Source: Albifimbria verrucaria (lineage: Eukaryota; Ascomycota; Sordariomycetes; Hypocreales; Stachybotryaceae). From it: a stretch of 64,000 nucleotides of DNA. The stretch is from NCBI GenBank assembly GCA_020081605.1, contig JAHREC010000007.1, forward strand, positions 1,364,001 to 1,428,000, written 5' to 3'. A program made the position numbers and the translations under genes. The notes under the pieces are model-generated. The model saw only the letters and a list, made by a program, of their open reading frames with translations, searched no databases and was not told where the DNA came from. Shown in pieces: positions 24,269 to 35,699 of the stretch (the stretch's first letter is position 1; each line of letters starts with the position of its first letter).

Positions 24269-26041
24269 CTACACGTTGCAGCCCAGCTGTATCTGTTCTT
24301 TGAGACGGGCACAAGGGGCATCAAACTCGATAATCCAGGGCATTTCATGCGCTGATGTCATTAGTTGAGCCCAGTCCCATCTCAGCTTCCTCATCTCAGA
24401 AGCGATAAAATCTATACAGGACTGGCGTTGCACAGGATCGCAGGCACTGATGCCGCAAATAATGAGCAGCCAGCTTCGAATCGCAAGACAATCGGGAGCA
24501 TTCGGTGTGTCTCTTTGCACATATTGGGCAGATAGTAAATCAAATATAGTCGATATATAGTCTGTGGGAGATCCAAGGAATGATCCGCAGCGGCGCTTTA
24601 TGCAGATAATCCAAAGGATTGCGCCGATTCTTAGGGCCTCGAAAATCGTATATTGTGGTGGCATGGTTCTTGTATGTGCCGAACAACCTAGTAAGCGATG
24701 TACTATGGGGTTTGTTCGAAGCTCGACGTATACAACTTCTGTCCATAATGCATCTCCTTTGATAGCCAACTCGGCTTCAATAAGACCCGCAGCAGCATTT
24801 AGGTCAGTAACGCAAGATAAGATACATAGGACGTAAGCGTCCGTAATAGGTTCCGACTGCATCATGTTGAATAGCGGCATTGGTAGGGTGTACGGATATC
24901 CAGTTGGGTGGATCGGGGTATGAGATCTAGCGGAGGTGGAAATCGTGGCCTCAGTCTATAAAAGAGAGATGCGGTAATATCAATCCTGCAATTGTTTCAT
25001 CAGCAAGTAAGGAATCATGAGCTAAGGTGGAAGAGAGGCTGTCAACTACCAGAATATCATGAGCCTGAGCTCATTGTGGCCTTGCAAACGGTGAATACCT
25101 CCTCGAACATTAATTATCAGCTCTAAGCCACGCAAGTGGACGAGTGCTTGATCAAACTCAGAAGATATAAACTGCTGCGCCGTCAGCATCGAGATCTCTT
25201 TTGGCTCCATGTAAAGTTAACATATAATATAGGGCGTTCATCTTCAGGAGTGTAAAAGATATCTCACTCACATTGTAGCAAACAATTGCCAAAACTGCCT
25301 GAATGACAATGTTTGCTGCCTCCTGTCCCAAATTAGGATTCGCGAGGTAACTTTCGATGCATGATATCGTAGTTGAGGAGCGTTCTAGGGCCATTATTTT
25401 AAATTTCACGGACAAGGCCTGGGAGACGCCGCTTAGGATATTCGGGCAAGTAAACACATGCTGAAATTCATGGAGAAATCGGGATGACTGGAAAGCAAAG
25501 GGAACCAAAAGCCTTGGGTCAATTGGCCTGTGCAACAAGTTGAGCAAGAGACTTTAAATACACCCAAGAGATAAGATGCAGGATAATCTTGGCTTACTTG
25601 GGTTTGCAAGATTGCTCCCGGCACGAAGCAACAGCATCATTCCGTATGCAGAGAACATATCGTCTCCCCACTGGCTCTCTAAGGTAATCAATGGGTGCTG
25701 GTCCCAGAAAGGTGGCACTAAAGACAGAAAGGTCTCGTAGTAAGCGGGTGGAGGTAACGATTGGTCTGGCGTTGCTGATACCAAGGCAGTCTCGAAATCG
25801 GCAGGGTTCTGCGACCGCTGCTGTTGTTTCATCTGCTTCATCTGCTTCGTGTGGCTTGGGAAATGGACAATGGTGTCGAATTGCGGATTACGCGGGGTTT
25901 CCGCCGTGCCTTGCCGATGTCAACCATTATGTGGCGTTGTATCTTGGTCTTTGTAGTTTTATCACGTAGGTAAACATGAGTTGGGCCATTAGAGTGAACG
26001 AACAGAAAAGGCCGGTGCCGTTCCGAAGTTTGTGTTGCCAT
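24269..26041 (-). CDS. Fungal-specific transcription factor domain protein without visible zinc cluster
   Basis: Likely nuclear regulator of the fungal_trans_2 (DUF3468) type. The N-terminus (MATQTSERHRPFLFVHSNG, then HIMVDIGKARRKP) is a pattern that in this family replaces or follows the Zn2Cys6 cluster; no cysteine cluster is present. The middle region reads LVHLRGLELIINVRGG and RPRFPPPLDLIP, diagnostic for the regulatory domain. Introns: 25552-25597, 25175-25271 and 24986-25049. Frame breaks at 25858-25860 (CCC on the coding strand) and 24886-24888 (CCC) each need one base. A third missing base near the first exon-intron edge (about 25598-25606) makes the sum 523 codons including stop. It is followed on the same strand by the NmrA-like gene upstream of its promoter, and could regulate the surrounding redox genes. 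That role is inference. Confidence 0.78.
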
Positions 26042-26665
26042 GTTATGGAATTATAGGATAGTGCAAGGGCGTATTAACCAAGCAGCAGCATATGTTTGTT
26101 GATGATATACGTGAGCTATGCAATGTTCAGGTAAGCCTAGGTGAGGAGAGCGGTAGTGTCGACAAACTCGCAACCTTAATGAGTATAACTATAAGTGTAT
26201 ACCGAGGTGAGCATCAGTGCTTTTAAAAGCTCACATTCTTCCTTGCCAACTCGCCTCATTAATAATGTAGAGAGGCATAAGTTGAACCTCCAATTGGCTG
26301 GAAGATGTCCACCCCACTGTCAGAACGAGACCACATCTGGTTCCACTGCCATGGAAGCCAGGACCCACGAGCTCCCATACTTTTTCCTATTAAAGTAATA
26401 GGTCCCTTGTCACTTGCAGCTGAGCTAACTCATACAGGATCGGACAAGCGGAGGGAGGAAATAGAAGTCGGCATTATTTTAACTCGTTGCTTTTCAGCCT
26501 TCGCACTTCAAGACGGTGATCCGTCAGAATCTAGACGCACTCATCAGGTTGAGAATCGCCTGAATTAATCGCTCTCACTTTGCCCAATTATCCGCTGTCT
26601 CAATTTTGCTTTGAGAAGTCATCTCATTTGAAGCACCACCTCTGACTAAATAAGTCGATGCACCA
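26042..26665. other. Intergenic region between NmrA-like 3' end and transcription factor promoter
   Basis: About 620 bases that should contain the transcription factor promoter and the NmrA-like gene's 3' UTR. No supported coding sequence or repeat. Confidence 0.5.
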
Positions 26666-27893
26666 TTATGATGAACAGGCTGTAGGACCAGTCCAGCCCG
26701 TTCGCCGAAGCCAGTCTGCAAAAGTACTCGCTGTGATTCCTAATTCCTCCATGGACCGGTCTTCGTCAGAGTCGAGAGCACCATAGCAGATCTTCTCTTC
26801 AGGGGCCGTGGCAATCCATTCCATCATTTGCTTTACGTCTTCCCGAAAGGCTGGACCAAGCATCTGCACTGTCATGTCCGTCCATACATCCAATGGCAGC
26901 GGGGAATGAATTGCCGGCTGTCCGGTGATTGACGTAAATGTTGAAGCCATCTCATCCATGCTTATCTTAGGGCTTAAGACTGGATAGATCTTTCCCTTAG
27001 TCTTTTCCTTCCCGAGAGAGAAGACTCCTGGATAACACGTCATCAATGTTCAAATGATATTCGGGATGTGAGCCATCCACGGGAGAAAATTGTTTTTGGA
27101 GTTAACTTACGAGCGGCAAATTTTCCAACATCGTAATTTGAATCAACCCATTGCGCCGTTTGAGGGCCAGGGATGGGTGCACAAAAGCGAACAATACCAT
27201 CGGCTGTGAAACCATAGGACGTCAACAAATTAGCTCCAAAAGCCGGTGGCATAGGTTACTGACACTGGCGTTGCGAGTATTGTGGCCATGCATGATTACT
27301 GTAGAAGAATCCTGTTTTCATTTCATCAAGTCAGACCTCCACACCTCACCAGGCGAAGCTAAGGAGCGAAGTGGCACCTGGTATGAGGCAGGTGACACTC
27401 TCAAGATGTCTTCTGGCATACTGTTCAGTTATGAACTTGTTGTTCATATGATGCATTCGTGTATAACGGCCTGAAGTCACCTTGGCCATGTCAGGCATGC
27501 TACTAAGCACAAAATGCTCAACAGAGCTGTATTTCGCAGCATCGACGATGTTCCGGCCTGCTTCTAACTCGTGTGCTATCTCTTCTTCTTTCATTAGCAC
27601 CTTGCCGGGCATTACCTCGCTTACCACGGCAAACACTCCATAAGCTCCGCTAAAGTTCTTTCGTAGGCTTTCTGGATCATATGGGTCACCGTGAACGACG
27701 CTCAGACGTCGATCTGGAGTCTGTTGTTCAGTAAGAAGCTTCTTGGCTCTTTCAGAGTCTGGATCACGAGTGACGGCGCGAATCGACCATTGCTTTTCAG
27801 ACGTATCCTTCAACAGAGCTGCCACGACCCCGCTGCCCTGACCCCGGTGGCACCCAGGACAACGATGACTCTCTGCTCTGTTGATATACTCAT
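26666..27893 (-). CDS. NmrA-like NAD(P)-binding family protein
   Basis: Atypical SDR of the NmrA/isoflavone-reductase-like group. Family members bind NAD(P) and act as redox sensors, co-regulators or reductases; the role here is unknown. The start (MSISTEQRVIVVLGATG) is at 27891-27893. The Rossmann glycine motif is broken at CCCC 27842-27845 (GGGG on the coding strand). One more G gives GATGGQGSGVVAALL. Later motifs are VTRDPDS, VVHGDPYDPESL, VEHFVLSSMPD and RFCAPIPGPQTAQWVDSNYD. Introns fit at 27312-27377, 27204-27265 and 27028-27110. The middle one leaves the frame out of step; two lost bases at its 3' edge (for example AGGCCC read as AGCC) would give 340 codons including stop. The stop is at 26666-26668. 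It is divergent from the GST gene. Confidence 0.82.
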
Positions 27894-28785
27894 TGTGTGA
27901 AGACAACAATGCAAAATTGTAATCCGCTAAAATTAGGGGTTGGGTCGCATGTACTTCAAATACAGATGTAACTATGTCAAATGGGAGACGATGGGATAAC
28001 CAGGTATGGGGAGGGAGAGCCAGAAATATACGGCTTGTGCCATTTATATGAACACCAAGCCACGCTACGAGTGATTTCCTGCTAATGACACCCCAAGAGA
28101 AAATGTGTGGGAATAAAAGGTACCCCTACAATTTGTAATATGACCGAGGCCCAGACCTGCCAGGAGACGATTATGCTCGTAGTCGAAATCTCCACATGAT
28201 CCCATCATCCAGAGATCTTGCCTAAAGAGGAGAAAGGTCCATCTAAATAGGAATGATCAGCCGTCCATACGGCCCCTCTGTTTTTGAACTTCATTGACTT
28301 ACACCATTCCATGCTGTCAGCCAGTAAACTCGGCACCCGTCAACTACCTGGTTCTAGAGAGTGTTCATCTAGACTGTGTTGGAGTTTGCAAGGATGTCAA
28401 GTAGTTAGCATACCTCGTGATCTCCTTTAACCGGCGCAACGATGACAAATGTAAAAGAGGCAAGGAATCAACGGCTTCGGCGGCTCACAGCCAAATAAAA
28501 AGTTCCATGTCTGTTATCACGCTGTATAGGAGCTTTTTAACGGCTCTATTAATAATTTTTGCATTTCTAATCATGATTTCATCAATTCCATAGTGAATGC
28601 ATCTGCATTCCGAGGTGTGGTTTGAGTATTTAAACGAGGAATAATATAAATAAGGCCCGCTGGACCATCATTACCTGTCTGCTTGGTCAAGGTCCTTCTC
28701 CATTACCGAAGAACTATACATTCTAATACTCCATATTAACTCTGTCATCTGCCACTAATTTTTGTTGCCTGTAAGATCTACGAAA
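27894..28785. other. Shared divergent promoter region of NmrA-like and GST genes
   Basis: Nearly 0.9 kb between two divergent starts, so both promoters lie here. A TATA-like ATATAAATAAGG near 28645-28655 is about 130 bases before the GST ATG and suitably placed. No coding sequence was recognised. Confidence 0.5.
28644..28653 (+). promoter_or_regulatory. TATA-like element upstream of the GST gene
   Basis: TATAAATAA lies about 135 bases before the GST start codon, followed by a pyrimidine-rich leader. Position and sequence fit a fungal TATA element, but AT-rich promoters produce such matches easily. Confidence 0.35.
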
Positions 28786-29795
28786 ATGGGCATCAAGACC
28801 AATATTACTCTTTACACCGAGGGCACTCCCAACGGCCTCAAAGTCTCGATTGCTCTTGAAGAGCTGGGGCTTGAGTACAAGGTATGAATTCCAATGCATG
28901 TCCAATCGACTTGAAACAGATACTAAAGTGTGCCTTGCATGTAGGTTCGCTCGCTTGATCTTTCTAAATTTGAACAGAAAGAACCATGGTTTCTCGAGAT
29001 CAATCCAAACGGTCGTATTCCGGCTATAACCGACAAGGATGAGAATGGAAATGAACTCAAGATTTTTGAGAGCGGTGCCATTCTTGAGTATCTTGTGGGC
29101 AGATACGACAAGGAGCATAAAATTTCCTACTCATTTGGCTCCAAGGAGTACTGGGAGGCAACCAGTTGGGTATGAGTTCCGTTATATACCTCGGGTATCC
29201 ATCTTATTATTGCCTGCATAACTAACACTTCTCAGCTCATGTGGCAGATGGCTGGCCTAGGACCTATGCAAGGCCAGGCGAACCATTTTGCGAGTATGTA
29301 TATCTCCGCTACGTGGTAAACGAGTTGCTTGGATTGACGTAATATCACACTCAGGATTTGCTGATGCGATCTATCCGTACGCTATTAACCGCTATGTGAA
29401 TGAGAGTCGTCGACTTTATCGTATTCTCGACGCCCAAATCGCAAAGAATCCGTCGGGCTATATTGTTGGTGATCACGTTAGTATCGCTGACATTGCTTGT
29501 TGGCCTTGGGTTTGTGCCTGGAGTAAGTCATTGGGTAACAATTCATATTTCATTGCGATGGAGTCTAATTGTTATAACAGAATACTCCGCAGTGCCTGAG
29601 CTGGACGAATTTCCTAATGTGAAGAAATGGATGAAGATGCTCTTCCAAAGGCCAGGCTTTGATAGAGGTCGCAATGTCCCGGGGCCCCATTACCATTATG
29701 AATTAAACAAGCTTTCCGAAGAAGAGCTGAATGAGCTTTCTAAGGTTAGAGGAGAGTGGGTTCAGATCGGCATGAAGCGGGACGCTGAGGCCTGA
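28786..29795 (+). CDS. Glutathione S-transferase, fungal Ure2-like class
   Basis: Conjugates glutathione to electrophiles or acts as a glutathione-dependent peroxidase/reductase in the cytosol. The N-terminal thioredoxin-like domain reads TLYTEGTPNGLKVSIAL and then INPNGRIPAI and FESGAILEYLV, the glutathione-site patterns of Ure2-like GSTs. The C-terminal helical domain has the conserved GDHVSIADIACWPWV. Four introns: 28882-28944, 29170-29235, 29294-29354 and 29523-29580, all GT-AG. The frame is clean throughout; this is the only gene in the window needing no repair, even across the GGGGCCCC at 29681-29688. The stop is TGA at 29793-29795. It is the last gene before the AT-rich block, which begins within about 100 bases of the stop. 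Confidence 0.95.
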
Positions 29796-30329
29796 AAGAG
29801 ATGAAGAGAGAAGATACTATTAAGAGGCCGGTGATAGGGTTTATTATACCATAAGCAAGACTACGCTAAGTTATATCTCTTTAAATATATAGCGGTTTGA
29901 ATAACGTACCAGTCTCGATATTATATTGGTCTATTATGAGAATTAGAGGGCACGGCCTCTCTTACTCTTTAAACCAGTAGTAATTGATAAATAAATAAGA
30001 TATTTAAAACTAAGAGTAGTGCTTTAATAGGAAGCTAGGGTAATTTATATTAATATATATATAATAATATATTTAAATAATAATTTAATTAATAAATAAT
30101 TTATAATTCTTCTTAAAAATTAAGAATATAAATTAATAAATATTATTTATTATTTATTAAATTTAAAATTATAAAATTATTAAAGATTTATTATATAAAA
30201 AAATTATAAAAAGTTTAAATTAATTATAATTATTTTAAGTAAAAGATTTTTTATTAAAATATAAAATATTAAATTTATTTATATTTAAAATAATATAATT
30301 AAAATATAAAAGTAATTATAATAGGAAAA

Positions 30330-30482
30330 GGCAAGGTGTTTTCTCATGCTAATAGACCAAAGATCCGTCAATGCCTCGCCTTATTGCGAGCGCATTGCCT
30401 TGCCATACTATATAAGCCTACGAGAGCCTAGGGCATAGCCGTGGCCTCGCCACGCTATCGGTGCTATCCCTATTTTCCGTAA
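30330..30482. other. GC-richer island inside the AT block
   Basis: About 150 bases of near-normal composition (for example CCTCGCC, GGCCTCGCCACG), bounded on both sides by almost pure A/T. It has several short inverted GC words. It shares GGAAAAGGCAAGG with the reverse strand of the second island at 61.8 kb (near 61850), which is too short to prove kinship. No coding frame. Confidence 0.6.
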
Positions 30483-30518
30483 TAGTTTTTATTTTTATTT
30501 TTTAAAAATATGATTATA

Positions 30519-31141
30519 TATTATAATTTATATTAATATAATACGTAAAATATACTAGAATAAACTAACTTAATATCTATAGAATAACTAAGGATTATAT
30601 ATATTATTCTTTATTAAGCTATAATTAATATAAAAATCTTTATTATAAAAAACCTTCTAAAAAGGAATTTCTTATATATAATAAAAGATTTAATAATTAT
30701 ATTTTATAGAATAATAAAATAAAAATATAAAGAAAATTTATAAATAATATTAAATTAATAAATAATAATAAAGAAATATTATATAAAGATAATTAATATA
30801 ATTAATATAATAATATAATAAGATTAAAATAAAATTTAAAAATATAAATTAAAAAAATAATTATTAAAAATAAAAATAATAATTAATAATATTTTTAAAA
30901 TTAATATTAAAATAAAATAAAAATTTTAATTATTAATTAAAAGATTATTAATTATTAATAATATATAATTATTAAGCTATTTTTTAATTAAATTTTTTAA
31001 AAAATAATTTAAATTAATTAATAATTTAATATATATTATTTTAAATTAAAATAAGCTTTATTTATTTATTTAAGAATAATAAAATTTAATTTTATTTATT
31101 TAATATTTATTTTATAATATAGAATAATCCTTAATTATAAT
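30519..31141 (+). mobile_element. Copy 1 of a ~0.65 kb repeat element (possible solo LTR)
   Basis: This stretch aligns along its whole length with the reverse complement of 32169-32840. Shared landmarks include TATTAATATAATAC, ACTAGAATAAA, AAAAAACCTT and AAGCTTTATTTATTTATTTA. Copy 2 is flanked by a 5 bp target-site duplication, which defines the ends used here. The two copies form a widely spaced inverted repeat with a 1 kb spacer. Confidence 0.75.
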
Positions 31142-32094
31142 ATTATATTAAATTTTATTAAAAATTAAATTTTAAAATATATTTATTTTAAAATAATTTA
31201 AAAAAATATAATATATAAAATTTATTTTTTATATTATTAATTATAATTTTATTATAATAAATATATTATTTTATTTTATTTATAAAATTATAAATATAGA
31301 ATAAATTTAATAAATAATATATATTTAAAATAAAATCAAAAATAAATTTTAAATATTAATTATATTATTTAAAGAAATTATAAATATTAATTTTTTTATT
31401 ATTTAATATATTTTTAGAATTAAATAATAATAATTTTATAATTATTTATATTTTATTAAATTTTAAAAGAATATTTTTTAAATAATTTATAAATTTAAAT
31501 TAAAAATAATTTATAATAATTATATATAATTTAAACTAAAAATAATTTATAATAATTATATTTAATTTAATTAAATAATAAAAAATTATTAATTATTTAT
31601 TAAAAAAGATTTTATAATAATAAAATTTATAATATATTTATTATTATATTATAAATAAAAATATAAATTTTAAATATTATAAAATAAAAATAAAATATAT
31701 ATTATAATTAAAATAAATTATATATTATTAATAATCTTATAAAATTAATATAAAATTTAAAAAATAAAATCTTAATTTTATAAATTTTAATTTTATAATA
31801 TAAATATAATTATATTATAATATATTTTATATTATAATTATTTAATTTTTAAAAATAATTATTATTATAATATTAAAAGATTTTAAATTAGAAAATTAAT
31901 ATATTAAAATATATAAATTTTAAAAAAAATTAAAGTTAAAAATTAAATGTTATATTAAATTAAAAATTAATATATTTATTATAAAATATATAAGAAATAT
32001 AATATAATTATAATAAATATTATATAAATATAATTTATATAAAAGAATAAATAATATAAATTTCTTTTTAAAAATAATATAAAAATAATATATA

Positions 32095-32990
32095 TGTTTT
32101 ATTATAATAATTACTATATAGAGAAAGTTAAATAGAGATAATATAAAATATATTCTAAGGTAGCTATATATAATAATTAAGGTTATTCTATATTATATAA
32201 TAAATATAAAATAAATAAAATTAAATAATTATTCTTAAATAAATAAATAAAGCTTATTTTTAACTTAAAATAATATTATATAGTTATTATTAATTAAATA
32301 AATTATCTCTTAAAAACTTAATTTAAAAATAGCTTAATATTTATATATTATTAATAATTAATAATCTTTTAATTAATAATTAAAAAAACTCCTATTTATA
32401 TATTAATATCCTTTCTTTAAAAAATAATAAAGTATTTTATTCCTTTATTTTAATATTAAACTTAAATATATTATTAATTATTATTCTTATTTTTATTAAT
32501 TATTCTTTTAATTTATATTTAAAAACTCTATTAATCTTTATTATATTATTATATTAATTATATTAATTATTCTTATATAATATTCTCTTATTATTATTTA
32601 TTAAATTAATATTATATATAAATTCTTTTTATATTTTTATTTTATTATTTTATAATATATATTTATTAAATTATTTATTATATATAGAGAATTTCTTTTT
32701 ATAAGGTTTTTTATAGTATAGGCTTCTATATTATTTATAATTAATTAAAGAATTAGGTATATAATTCTTAGTTATTTTATAGATCTTAGATTGATTTATT
32801 CTAGTGTATTTTAGGTATTATATTAATATAGGTTATAATACTATACTTATATTATAAGACTAAGGCTTATAGGCTTAGGGCTTTATCTATAAGCCTCTAA
32901 GCTAACTCTAGGGAGCGCTAAGATTATATAACCTACTCTATAGGTTATATACTCTATAGTATAGAGTAGGTTATTTTACTTTATAATATA
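32095..32990 (-). mobile_element. LTR-like repeat copy E, split by a nested insertion
   Basis: On the minus strand, 32990 down to 32846 matches the first two thirds of the ~215 bp LTR-like family (AACCTACTCTATA, GCCCTAAGCCTATAAGCC). 32163 down to about 32095 matches its last third (CTACCTTAGAATATATTTTA, TCTCTATTTAACT). The 672 bp element between is absent from the other copies. Confidence 0.75.
32169..32840 (-). mobile_element. Copy 2 of the ~0.65 kb repeat element, nested in an LTR-like repeat
   Basis: Inverted relative to copy 1. It is flanked by CTATA at 32164-32168 and 32841-32845, and it interrupts an LTR-family copy whose two parts lie on either side (32095-32163 and 32846-32990). Read on the minus strand the ends are TATTATAACC and CCTTAATTATTATA. 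TA ends could be RIP-altered TG...CA ends of an LTR. A 5 bp duplication fits an LTR retrotransposon or solo LTR. Confidence 0.7.
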
Positions 32991-34679
32991 TTTTTATATA
33001 TTTTTATATATAAAGGACTTACTCTATATTTATTATAGTTTTAATATTTGTTAATTATTCTTATAATTAATAAGGCTAAGGCATTTATTCCTAGCATATT
33101 AGTAATATTTATAAAAATTCAAAGAATCTTTATATTAATATTATTCTTTTTTAATAATTATAATTAATTAAAAAATTACCTAAGGTTATTTTATATAATA
33201 TATTATCTTTTAATTATATTATTAATTAAAATAATTTATTATTTTTAATTCCTTAAGCTTTAGCTTTTTATATAATTATTTAATAATAAGCTTTTTTAAT
33301 AATAAGCTTGTTAATATATAAATTAAATTTTTATAATTTTTATAAATAATAAAATCTTTATTATTTAATATTAAAGAATTAAAATTTATTATATATATAT
33401 ATATATAAGTTATTTATAATATTTTCTTAAGCTTAGAATTAAGAAAATTTAATATTAAAATATATATAATTCTTTTATAATTAATATTAATATTAAATTT
33501 ATATTATATTATCTAAAGTATTTTTATACTTAATTTATAAATATTTTATTAAAAGATTTAATATAGCTTAATTTTTATAATAATTAATTAATAAAAATAA
33601 TATTATTAATATTATAAAAATAATAATATTATAATTATTATATTTTATATATATTTTTTTTAGTTAAGGATTTTTAAAACTTTAATATATTTAAAAATAA
33701 TAAATTTATATTATAATAAATATTTTAAAATAATATATATAAAATAAATAATTTATAAAAATTATCTATATTATATATAATATAAAGGTTTAAATATATT
33801 AAAAGTTTATTTTTATTTTTTTATTTATATATAATTTTAATATTAATAATAATTAATTAAATATAAGAAAATAGATTTTATATTTCAATAAAAACTATAA
33901 AATAATATTATTTATAAAAATTAAAAAATATTTATATATTATATAAAGTATATATTTAAGTTTTTTAATAAAGCTTATATTTCTCTTTAAATAAATTTAA
34001 ATATAAAAATTAAATTTTATAATAAATAAATATATATAAAATATTTAATAAGGAAATTAATATTTTATTTATTTTTATTATTTTATTAAATTTAATTATT
34101 ATATTTTAGTTTTTTAAAATTATTATATTTTTTAAAAACTATATTAAAATTATTAATATTAATTATTATATTTTTTTATTATAATATAAAAATATTTAAT
34201 AATATATATTATTAAGTTTTTATAATATTAATATTAATTAATATAATAAATAATAGATGTTTATTTTAATAATTAAATTTATTATTTTAATATATATTTT
34301 TAAATTTTTTTAATTATTATAGATTTTTATAAAATCTTTAAAATATTATTTAAATAGTTTTTTTAAATAATTATTAATAAGCTTATTTTAAATATTAAAA
34401 ATATCTTAAAGCTTAAATTATAAATAATTTTATTATTTATAAAATATTTTATTATTTTAAAAATAAATTCTATATAATTAATAAAAATACTCTTATTAAT
34501 ATATTAATAATAAAGAATATAAAGGATTTTTTATAATATTTAATTTATATTTAATATTTTTAAAGAATTAAGATTATAATATTATTATAATCTATTATAA
34601 TTTAATTTTAAATTTTTTTAAAAATATAATTATTTAAATAATTATTTATATATAATATATTTTAATCTTTTTATTTATA

Positions 34680-34860
34680 AAAATAATAATAATATAAAAG
34701 GTTTTTTCATAAAAACTATATTATATATATTAAATATTAATATTTTATAATAATTTATTCTATATATATTATTAAAAAATTATATATTAAAATATTAATT
34801 TAAAATTTAAATTTTTATTATTAATATAATAAAAAAAGCTATTTTTATATTAATTATTTT
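34680..34860 (+). repeat. Direct repeat segment matching 44.5-44.69 kb
   Basis: The words TAAATATTAATATTTTATAA and a following TTAATTATTAAAATAAT-like stretch recur in order at 44510-44690. Weaker similarity appears to extend to about 33.6-35.3 kb against 43.4-45.06 kb. Probably two copies of one element. Confidence 0.4.
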
Positions 34861-35699
34861 ATAAAATCATATATTTTTATTATTATTAAATATATATAAT
34901 TAATTAAATTAATAATAAGCTAATATTTAATTTTATAATTATTTAAAATATTATTATTATAAAAAAATTTTAATATTAATTATAATAATATTATAAATAT
35001 TATTATTATTTTTAATATATAAATATTATAGGATTAAATAAAAATTAAAATTAATCTTTAAAAGTTTAAAAATAATATTTTATTATTTAATATTTTCTTT
35101 TTATAATATTTTATAAATATAATAAATATATTAAGCTTATAATTATATATATTTATTATTTTAATATTAATTTATTATATAATTTATTATTTAAAGTATA
35201 ATTATTAAATAAAAATTATATAAAAATAATTAATTTATTATATTATAATCTTTTAATATTTATTAATATAAATACTTAATAATATTTTTTTATTATTATT
35301 TAATTTTTATTAAAATCTTATTAAAAATAATTTATTTTTATTATATTAAATAAAAATATACTATAAATTTAATATATTTAGCTTTTTAAATAAGTAATTA
35401 AATTAATATTTAATTATTTAATAATATTATTTATAATATTAAATATAGCTTTATATAAAAAAAGAATAATTAAAGATAATTATTATTTTTAATTATAAAG
35501 AATTAAAACTATAGAATATTAATTATAATAAGAATAATAAATAATAATAAAAAAATAAAAATAATAAATATATTTTATATCTATATTATATTTTTAATAT
35601 TATTTATAGGAAAATATTAATATTATATATTAAGGGTATTATATTATAAAAATAATAAATAAATATTAAAATTATAGTAAGTATAGAGTAGATTTTTAT

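Noticed and set aside
1..27893. Reading the broken genes as pseudogenes
   Set aside because: All breaks are base losses, nearly always in homopolymers, with clean conserved protein sequence on both sides, including in housekeeping genes such as guf1. True decay would also show stops, missense at catalytic residues and insertions.
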